A DNA stretch of 5,161 bases. Origin: Sphingomonas sp. Lineage in GTDB: Bacteria; Pseudomonadota; Alphaproteobacteria; Sphingomonadales; Sphingomonadaceae. The DNA lies in assembly GCA_013812805.1 (NCBI GenBank), contig JACCSV010000023.1, positions 1-5,161 on the forward strand, given 5' to 3'. Positions 1 through 5,161 of this stretch are shown here, piece after piece. Position 1 is the first letter of the stretch, and each line of letters opens with the position of its first letter. Both the position numbers and the translations under genes were made by a program. The notes beneath the pieces are model-generated. The model made no database searches. It was not told the DNA's origin and worked only from the letters and a program-made list of their open reading frames with translations.

Positions 1-1
1 C

Positions 2-3000
2 GCGGGGCGGCTCGCGCTCACGGCGGACAAGGGCCGCTACGGCCTGTCAGGCGCGCTCGTGCCGTCGCAATTCGTCGGCGGCAAACTGCTTCGCCTGACG
101 TCGCCGGTGGTTCGGGTGCGCGGTAGCGGCACACTCGAGGACCGGATTCTCGACGGCCGGGTCGCGCTTGGGTCCCAAGCGCTTCGAGCGGTCGCCAGCG
201 GTGCCGTCGACCTCGCCCAGAGGCGCTATCGCAAGGTCAGCGTCGGCGTCGACCTGCTGCGCCCGCCGGCGCTGTTCCCCAACATGCGCGGCCGCAACGT
301 GCGAATGGTGTGGACGCTGGACGGCCCATTCGCGACCGCCAGCTACGCGTACCGGATGACCTCTCCGAACATCGCCTTCGACCAGACCGGCTTCATCGAC
401 GTCCACGCCGAAGGCAAGGGCCGACTCGCCGACTGGCCGATGCGGGTGCCGCTGCATTTGAAAGCGCGGGCGATCACCGGCGTCGGCGACACCGCCAGCG
501 CGATCCTGCGCAACGCCAGCCTCGACGGGATGCTGACAATCACGCCCAAGCAGGTGCGCGGTGAAGGGCTGCAGCTGCGCAGTGACCAGCTTTCCGGCAA
601 GGTGTCGCTGCTGCTCGACCTCGTTACCGGCCGCTTCGAAGTGCTGCTCGCGGGCGGGCTCAAGCGCTATTTCATCAATGGGCTCGGGTTAGTCGACGTG
701 CTCACCGAGCTGCGCGTGGTGCCGGGGCCGGGGGGCAAGGGCTCCGTGGTCACCGGCAGCGCCAAGGCCTGGGTGCGGCGGCTCGACAACAGCTTCTTTG
801 CCGACCTCACCGGCGGACTGCCCCGGATCGAGACGGGGCTGACGCGCACTCCGGATGGAATCCTCCGCCTCCACAATCTGCAGCTGTTCTCACCCAAGCT
901 CAGGCTGAGCGGCCAAGGGCGGCGCAATCGCGACGGCACCTTCCACATCGTCGCCCGTGGCCGCCAGGCGAAATACGGGCCGCTGCGGATGACGCTGGAC
1001 GGCAACATCGCGCGGCCCAAGGTCGACCTGCTCCTCGAGCGCCCCAACGAAAGCATGGGCCTGAAAGACGTGCGGCTGCTGCTCAATCCCACGCCGGCGG
1101 GCTTCGATTACCGGGCTGCCGGGGGATCGCGGCTCGGCGCCTTCACCAGCAACGGCCGGATCCTGATGCCGCGTGGCGGCCACACCGTCATCGCCATCGC
1201 CGCGCTCGACGTCGGCGGCACCACCGCGCGCGGCAACCTCCGCTCCGACCCCGGTGGCTTCACCGGCACGCTGGCTCTCGCCGGCGGCGGGCTCGACGGG
1301 ACGCTCGGCTTCGCACCCGTCGGCGGCGCCCAGAAGATCGAGGCGCATCTCGCGGCCACCTCGGCGCGCTTCCCGGGAGCGCTGGCGGTAAGCCGCGGCC
1401 GCCTCGACGGCACCATCCTGCTCGCCGAGGGCCGCACCACTCTGAACGGCGTGCTCGACGCCCGCGGGCTCGAACTCAATGGCATCAGCCTGGCGCGGAT
1501 CACCGCCAACGCCAATCTCGTTAACGGCTCAGGCCAGGTGCGCGCCGCCGTCGCGGGGCGCCGCGGCGCGGCGTTCGATTTCACTACGCTCGCCGAGGTT
1601 TCGCCCGATCGGATCAGCCTCACCGGGCGCGGCAATATCGAGCGCCGTCCACTGGTACTCGAGCAGGCGGCGGTGCTGACCCGCGCCGGCGATGGCTGGG
1701 CGCTGGCGCCGACCCGGCTGCGGTTCGCCGGCGGCCGCGCCACGGTGTCCGGCAACAGCGGCTCGCGCACGGCGGTCCACGCGCAGCTGCAATCAATGCC
1801 GATGGAGGTGCTCGACATCGGCTGGCCCAACCTCGACCTCAGCGGGCGGGCCAGCGGCCGGCTGGATTATGCGTGGGCAGGTGCTCGCTCGGGCAGCGCC
1901 AACCTCACCATTCGCGGGCTTAGCCGCGCCGGGCTGGTGCTGGCGTCGCAGCCGATCGACGTCGGGCTGGCCGCGGTCCTGACCGGCGACAAAGCAGGGA
2001 TGCGCGCGGTTGCGGTGAGTGGCGGCAAGACCCTTGGCCGCGCCCAGGCACGCTTCGCACCGCTCGGGTCCGGCTCGGTAGTGGCGGCGTTGATGAACGC
2101 GCCGCTGTTTGCCCAGCTTCGCTACCAGGGTCCGGCGGACACCTTGTGGCGGTTGTCGGGGGTCGAACTCTTCGATCTCACCGGGCCGGCGGCGATCGGC
2201 GCCGACATTCGCGGCCGCCTCGTGCAGCCGGCGATCCGCGGCTCGCTTCGCACCCAGAACGCGCGGCTCGAAAGCTCGGTGACCGGAACCGTCATCGACC
2301 AGCTTGCGGTGGAGGGCCGGTTCGACGGGCCGCGCCTGCTGTTCAGCCGGATCAGCGGCCGCGCCGGCGCCGGCTCGGTGCAAGGCTCAGGCACGGTCAA
2401 TTTCAGCGGCGGCGGGGCGGCGCTCAACCTTGCATTCAACGCCGCCAACGCACGCCTGCTCAACCGCGACGACGTCGCCGCGAACGTCACTGGCCCGCTG
2501 AAAATCGTCTCGGGCGGGGAGGGCGGCACCATCTCCGGCGACCTTCGGCTCAACAGCGGCAGCTTCACGCTTGGCCGGGCAAGCAAGGCGGCGGCGATCC
2601 CGCGCCTCGCGGTCAAGCACCGCGGGCTCGACGAGGACGAGGTGATCGAGGCCGGCGAGCTGAACCCGTGGCGACTGGCGATCAAGCTTGCTGGCGGCAA
2701 CCTTCGCGTTCGCGGGCTTGGCATCAACAGCCTGTGGACGACCAACCTCGACATCGGCGGTGCCGCCAACTCGCCGCGCTTCGACGGCCGCGCCGGGCTG
2801 GTGCGCGGCTATTATGAGTTTGCCGGGCGAAGCTTCCGGCTCGACCGCGGGCTCATTCGATTCCGCGGCGAAACCCCGCCCGACCCGCTGCTCGACATTC
2901 GCGCCGTCGCCGACGTCCAGGGCCTCAACGCCAGCGTCCAGGTCCGCGGCACCGGCCTCCAGCCAGACATCCAGTTCGCAAGCGTCCCGGCGCTGCCGCA

Positions 3001-3376
3001 AGACGAATTGTTGTCGAGGATCCTGTTCGGCACGTCGATCACCAACCTGTCTGCGCCCGAGGCGATCCAGCTGGCCTCGGCGGTGGCAGCGCTCAATTCC
3101 GGATCGGGCAACCTCGATCCGATCAACGCCGTGCGCCGAGCGGTCGGCCTCGACCGGCTGCGGATCGTGCCCGCCGACATCGCCACCGGCCAGAAGACCG
3201 CGGTCGCCGCCGGCAAGTATATCGGGCGCAAGATCTACGTCGAAGTGATCACCGACGGTCAGGACTATTCGGCCACGCGCGTCGAATATCAGGTCACTCG
3301 CTGGCTCTCCTTGCTGTCGTCGATCTCGACCATCGGCCGAACCCAAGCGAACGTTCGGGTGTCGAAGGATTACTAA
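2..3376 (+). CDS. tamB: TamB, translocation and assembly module subunit (5'-truncated by window edge)
   Basis: TamB is an inner-membrane-anchored, periplasm-spanning protein of the AsmA-like / repeating beta-groove group. Known roles are partnering the Omp85 protein TamA in outer-membrane protein assembly and moving phospholipid to the outer membrane. The frame is open to the left edge with no stop, so the GTG at 59 is internal and the real start with its signal anchor lies upstream. The 1124 residues seen compare with about 1260 in E. coli TamB, so perhaps 100-300 are missing. The body is Gly-rich, low in Cys and full of short alternating beta-strand stretches with recurring LDG, GxGxV and LxLxGG patterns. 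The C-terminal DUF490-type domain covers roughly the last 330-350 residues. It includes a segment close to RVRGLGINSLW (around 2705-2740), the hallmark LPQDELLSRILFG (2993-3031), the downstream LSAPEAIQLASAVAAL stretch, and GKYIGRKIYVEV (3212-3247). The protein ends with an aromatic residue (SKDY). In many alphaproteobacteria tamA lies just upstream; that cannot be seen here. The family call is firm; the specific cargo is unknown. Confidence 0.94.
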   Translation, partial: AGRLALTADKGRYGLSGALVPSQFVGGKLLRLTSPVVRVRGSGTLEDRILDGRVALGSQALRAVASGAVDLAQRRYRKVSVGVDLLRPPALFPNMRGRNVRMVWTLDGPFATASYAYRMTSPNIAFDQTGFIDVHAEGKGRLADWPMRVPLHLKARAITGVGDTASAILRNASLDGMLTITPKQVRGEGLQLRSDQLSGKVSLLLDLVTGRFEVLLAGGLKRYFINGLGLVDVLTELRVVPGPGGKGSVVTGSAKAWVRRLDNSFFADLTGGLPRIETGLTRTPDGILRLHNLQLFSPKLRLSGQGRRNRDGTFHIVARGRQAKYGPLRMTLDGNIARPKVDLLLERPNESMGLKDVRLLLNPTPAGFDYRAAGGSRLGAFTSNGRILMPRGGHTVIAIAALDVGGTTARGNLRSDPGGFTGTLALAGGGLDGTLGFAPVGGAQKIEAHLAATSARFPGALAVSRGRLDGTILLAEGRTTLNGVLDARGLELNGISLARITANANLVNGSGQVRAAVAGRRGAAFDFTTLAEVSPDRISLTGRGNIERRPLVLEQAAVLTRAGDGWALAPTRLRFAGGRATVSGNSGSRTAVHAQLQSMPMEVLDIGWPNLDLSGRASGRLDYAWAGARSGSANLTIRGLSRAGLVLASQPIDVGLAAVLTGDKAGMRAVAVSGGKTLGRAQARFAPLGSGSVVAALMNAPLFAQLRYQGPADTLWRLSGVELFDLTGPAAIGADIRGRLVQPAIRGSLRTQNARLESSVTGTVIDQLAVEGRFDGPRLLFSRISGRAGAGSVQGSGTVNFSGGGAALNLAFNAANARLLNRDDVAANVTGPLKIVSGGEGGTISGDLRLNSGSFTLGRASKAAAIPRLAVKHRGLDEDEVIEAGELNPWRLAIKLAGGNLRVRGLGINSLWTTNLDIGGAANSPRFDGRAGLVRGYYEFAGRSFRLDRGLIRFRGETPPDPLLDIRAVADVQGLNASVQVRGTGLQPDIQFASVPALPQDELLSRILFGTSITNLSAPEAIQLASAVAALNSGSGNLDPINAVRRAVGLDRLRIVPADIATGQKTAVAAGKYIGRKIYVEVITDGQDYSATRVEYQVTRWLSLLSSISTIGRTQANVRVSKDY

Positions 3377-3377
3377 C

Positions 3378-3452
3378 CGTCATTGCCAGGCGCATCAGCG
3401 CCGCGGCAATCCAGTTGCGCGAGTGGATTGCTTCGCTACGCTCGCAATGACG
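3378..3452. repeat. REP-like palindromic doublet (two inverted hairpin units)
   Basis: This block fills most of the gap between tamB and the permease gene. The ends are a perfect 9-base inverted repeat, CGTCATTGC (3378-3386) and GCAATGACG (3444-3452). An inner 8-base pair, GCAATCCA (3406-3413) and TGGATTGC (3424-3431), encloses a 10-base loop. Each half can also fold alone: ATTGC (3382-3386) with GCAAT (3406-3410), and ATTGC (3427-3431) with GCAAT (3444-3448). The left half carries an extra small stem, GGCGC-ATCA-GCGCC (3389-3402). The layout is that of two REP units facing each other, as in BIME elements. Closely similar ATTGCGAG...GCAATCC repeats are familiar from alphaproteobacterial intergenic regions; that is recollection, not a search. 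It has no T-run, so an intrinsic terminator is not supported, but the structure could protect the tamB mRNA 3' end or reduce read-through. No transposase gene is nearby. Confidence 0.82.
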
Positions 3453-3461
3453 CTGGAATGC

Positions 3462-3466
3462 AGGGG
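3462..3466 (+). promoter_or_regulatory. Ribosome binding site deciding the permease start
   Basis: AGGGG lies 6 bases before the ATG at 3473, a normal spacing, and supports that ATG over the in-frame ATG at 3458 and the TTG at 3383. It sits partly inside a self-complementary GGGGCCCC (3463-3470). I see no clear -35/-10 promoter in the 96-base gap, so the permease promoter is not assigned. Confidence 0.55.
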
Positions 3467-3472
3467 CCCCGC

Positions 3473-4891
3473 ATGAAAAACTGGAACGTCCGCAAGACCA
3501 TCATCGCCCGCGAGGACATGCCGGAGGAGCATCGGCTCACGCAGAGCCTGTCGTGGCCGCACCTGATCGCGCTTGGAGTTGGCGCCATCGTCGGCACCGG
3601 CATCCTGACGCTGACCGGAGTCGGCGCCGCCAAGGCTGGCCCGGCGGTGATCTTGAGCTTTGCCATCGCCGGGGTGATCTGCGCCTTCGCGGCGCTGGCT
3701 TACGCCGAGATGGCGACCATGTATCCCGCGGCGGGCTCCGCTTACACATACTCCTATGTCGTGTTCGGCGAGCTGATTGCCTGGATCGTCGGCTGGTCGC
3801 TGATCCTCGAATATAGCCTGGTGGTCAGCGCGGTGGCGGTCGGCTGGTCGGGCTATGCGGCGGGCTTCATGCAAAGCGTCGGCGCGGCGCTTCCCGCCGC
3901 GATCATCCAGGGGCCGGAGCTCGGCGGCGTGATCAATTTGCCGGCGATCTTCATCATCGCCGTCATCGCCGGGCTGCTCATCTACGGCACTCGCGAAAGC
4001 GCCAACCTCAACGCCATTTTGGTGGTCGTGAAGCTGCTTGCGCTGGCGATGTTCATCGTCGTCGCTTTGCCCTTCTTTAACGCCGGCAATTTCGAGCCGT
4101 TCATGCCCTACGGTTTCTCGCGGAGCGGTCCGGCGGGCTCGGAAGTCGGAGTGATGGCGGCGGCGGCGATCATTTTCTTTGCTTTCTACGGATTCGACGC
4201 GATCGCGACTGCGGCCGAAGAGACCAAAAATCCGGACCGCGACCTCGGCATCGGCATCGTCGGATCGATGCTGCTGTGCGTGATCATCTACATGGCTGTG
4301 GCGGCGACCGCGATCGGAGCGCTGGTCTACACGCGTTACGCCAACAGCGCCGAGCCGCTGGCGCTGATCCTGCGCGAGATCGGCCAGCCGGGGGCGGCGG
4401 GAATCCTCGGCGCCGCGGCGGTGATCGCGCTGCCGACGGTGATCCTGGCGTTCTTCTACGGGCAGAGCCGGATCTTCTTTACCATGGCCCGCGACGGCCT
4501 GCTCCCGACCAGCCTGGCACGCGTGTCGGCGCGGGGCACGCCGGTTCGGATCACCTTATTCACGGCGGTGGTGGTGGCGATCATCGCCGGCATTTTCCCG
4601 CTCGCCGATATCGCCGCACTCGCCAATGCCGGGACGCTGGCGGCTTTCATTGCGGTCTGTGCCGCGATGATGACGATGCGCCGGCGCGAGCCGGATATGC
4701 CGCGCCGCTTCACGACGCCGCTGCCGTGGGTGGTGGGGACGCTCGGTATCCTCGGCTGCGCCTATCTGTTCTGGAGCCTGCCGGTGAAGACCCAGACCTA
4801 TTTCCTGATCTGGAACCTGATCGGGCTGGCGCTCTACTTCGTCTACGGATCGCGGCAGGCGGAGCGGGCGCGGGCGGCGCGGGTTGGCTGA
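3473..4891 (+). CDS. APC-superfamily amino-acid permease, cationic amino acid transporter (CAT)-like
   Basis: This is an inner-membrane secondary transporter predicted to import amino acids, probably coupled to protons, with the LeuT-type 5+5 fold. From the ATG at 3473 it is 472 residues, normal for bacterial CAT-like permeases. A polar N-tail of about 30 residues precedes TM1, which carries the unwound glycine motif GVGAIVGTGI (35-44) that binds the substrate backbone in this superfamily. The long third helix contains GWSLILEYSLVVSAVAVGWSGY (about 107-128). FFAFYGFDAIATAAEETKNP (235-254) is the conserved TM6 and following loop, with its Phe-Gly-Phe-Asp and Glu-Glu-x-Lys-Asn-Pro signature. 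Other hydrophobic spans fall near 57-79, 155-172, 180-203, 260-287, 309-331, 359-378, 382-401, 417-435 and 442-459, about 12 in all. The start is set by AGGGG 6 bases upstream; an upstream TTG would translate the REP-like repeat. The stop overlaps the next transporter gene. Family is firm; preference for Lys/Arg or neutral amino acids cannot be read from sequence. Confidence 0.94.
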   Translation: MKNWNVRKTIIAREDMPEEHRLTQSLSWPHLIALGVGAIVGTGILTLTGVGAAKAGPAVILSFAIAGVICAFAALAYAEMATMYPAAGSAYTYSYVVFGELIAWIVGWSLILEYSLVVSAVAVGWSGYAAGFMQSVGAALPAAIIQGPELGGVINLPAIFIIAVIAGLLIYGTRESANLNAILVVVKLLALAMFIVVALPFFNAGNFEPFMPYGFSRSGPAGSEVGVMAAAAIIFFAFYGFDAIATAAEETKNPDRDLGIGIVGSMLLCVIIYMAVAATAIGALVYTRYANSAEPLALILREIGQPGAAGILGAAAVIALPTVILAFFYGQSRIFFTMARDGLLPTSLARVSARGTPVRITLFTAVVVAIIAGIFPLADIAALANAGTLAAFIAVCAAMMTMRRREPDMPRRFTTPLPWVVGTLGILGCAYLFWSLPVKTQTYFLIWNLIGLALYFVYGSRQAERARAARVG

Positions 4892-5161
4892 GGCGGCGAG
4901 CGAAGGCTCGAGTGCGCCGCGCCGCCTGAAGAACATCGTCGGCGGGTCGGCCGGCAACCTGGTCGAGTGGTTCGACTGGTACGTCTACGCGGCCTTCACG
5001 ATCTACTTCGCGCGCAGCTTCTTCCCGTCCGCCGATCCGACGGCGGAGCTGCTCCAGGCCGCCGCGGTGTTCGCGGTGGGGTTCCTGATGCGGCCGATCG
5101 GCGCCTGGCTGATGGGCATTTACGCCGACCGCAAGGGGCGCAAGGCGGGGCTGACATTGTC
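4884..5161 (+). CDS. MFS transporter, metabolite:H+ symporter (MHS) family, KgtP-like (3'-truncated by window edge)
   Basis: Only the first 92 codons are present. They show the N-terminal part of an MHS-family proton symporter, a group that includes KgtP (alpha-ketoglutarate), ProP (proline/betaine), ShiA (shikimate) and citrate carriers. After a short Ala/Ser/Glu-rich leader come GNLVEWFDWYVY (residues 24-35), the family's signature at the start of TM1, then FARSFFPSADPT (42-53), TM2 ending in GFLMRPIGAWLMG (66-78), and MFS motif A as GIYADRKGRKAGL (78-90). From memory, the order and spelling resemble E. coli KgtP most (GNLVEWFDFYVY, FFPSG, GFLMRPIGGWLFG), so a dicarboxylate such as 2-oxoglutarate is a reasonable but unproven substrate. 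The only fitting start is TTG at 4884: the frame has a stop at 4818 and no ATG or GTG between that stop and the conserved region. The gene overlaps the permease by 8 bases (TTGGCTGA). No good ribosome site is in place, pointing to translational coupling. Confidence 0.88.
   Translation, partial: MAEAASEGSSAPRRLKNIVGGSAGNLVEWFDWYVYAAFTIYFARSFFPSADPTAELLQAAAVFAVGFLMRPIGAWLMGIYADRKGRKAGLTL

Noticed and set aside
59..61. GTG as the start of tamB
   Set aside because: The frame is open upstream to the window edge with similar beta-type sequence (for example LTADKGRYGLSGALV), no anchor helix follows the GTG, and TamB proteins are longer than 1105 residues.
2146..2817. Same-strand alternative frame of 223 codons inside tamB, and a similar one at 4276-4929 over the permease
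   Set aside because: The translations are Arg-, Gly- and Ala-rich low-complexity sequence with no domain, and they fully overlap frames with clear family motifs.
2387..3346. Long open frame on the - strand (319 codons) inside tamB, with others at 890-1348, 1108-1830, 1793-2383 and 2122-2769
   Set aside because: They lie antisense to the conserved TamB frame, give Arg/Ala/Asp-rich or Ser/Pro/Arg-rich peptides with no recognisable domain, and are expected when third positions are mostly G/C and stops are rare.
3378..3452. Rho-independent terminator after tamB
   Set aside because: The stems are strong but interrupted, and no T-run follows; the double-hairpin layout fits a REP-type repeat better.
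3428..3456. TTGCTT as a possible -35 box for the permease gene
   Set aside because: No -10-like AT-rich hexamer follows at 16-18 bases, and the TTGC is part of the repeat palindrome.
1..5161. Defence system, CRISPR array, tRNA/rRNA, prophage or insertion-sequence genes
   Set aside because: All coding space is accounted for by tamB and two transporters of even base composition, and I saw no direct-repeat array, RNA gene hallmark, recombinase or transposase motif.

Overview
The window is about two-thirds or more G+C, with strong C/G bias at third codon positions. It is almost entirely coding on the + strand. It reads like the chromosome of a GC-rich alphaproteobacterium. The tamB form, the GC-rich codon use and the ATTGC...GCAAT palindromic repeat would all fit a sphingomonad (Sphingomonadaceae or relatives), but that assignment is inference from general familiarity, not from a search.

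Layout. (1) Positions 2-3376 hold the 3' part (1124 codons) of a tamB gene, encoding the large envelope-spanning protein TamB. It is open at the left edge, so the N-terminal anchor is outside the window. The C-terminal TamB domain (DUF490 family) is complete. (2) Positions 3377-3472 are a 96-base gap. Nearly all of it is a two-part palindromic repeat resembling a pair of inverted REP units, followed by a short ribosome binding site. (3) Positions 3473-4891 encode a 472-residue amino-acid permease of the APC superfamily, closest by motif to the cationic amino acid transporter (CAT) branch. (4) Positions 4884-5161 are the start of a major facilitator transporter of the metabolite:H+ symporter (MHS) family, resembling the alpha-ketoglutarate permease KgtP. 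It overlaps the permease stop by 8 bases and runs off the right edge.

How the genes relate. TamB works in the cell envelope, in outer-membrane protein assembly and/or lipid traffic, and has no obvious functional link with the two transporters; the palindromic repeat separates the two units. The two transporters overlap and are very probably co-transcribed and translationally coupled, which suggests uptake of amino acids together with an organic acid or similar small solute. I see no RNA gene, mobile-element gene, CRISPR array or defence system, and no convincing novel system. The most notable non-coding structure is the repeat doublet, which also creates a false N-terminal extension of the permease frame.
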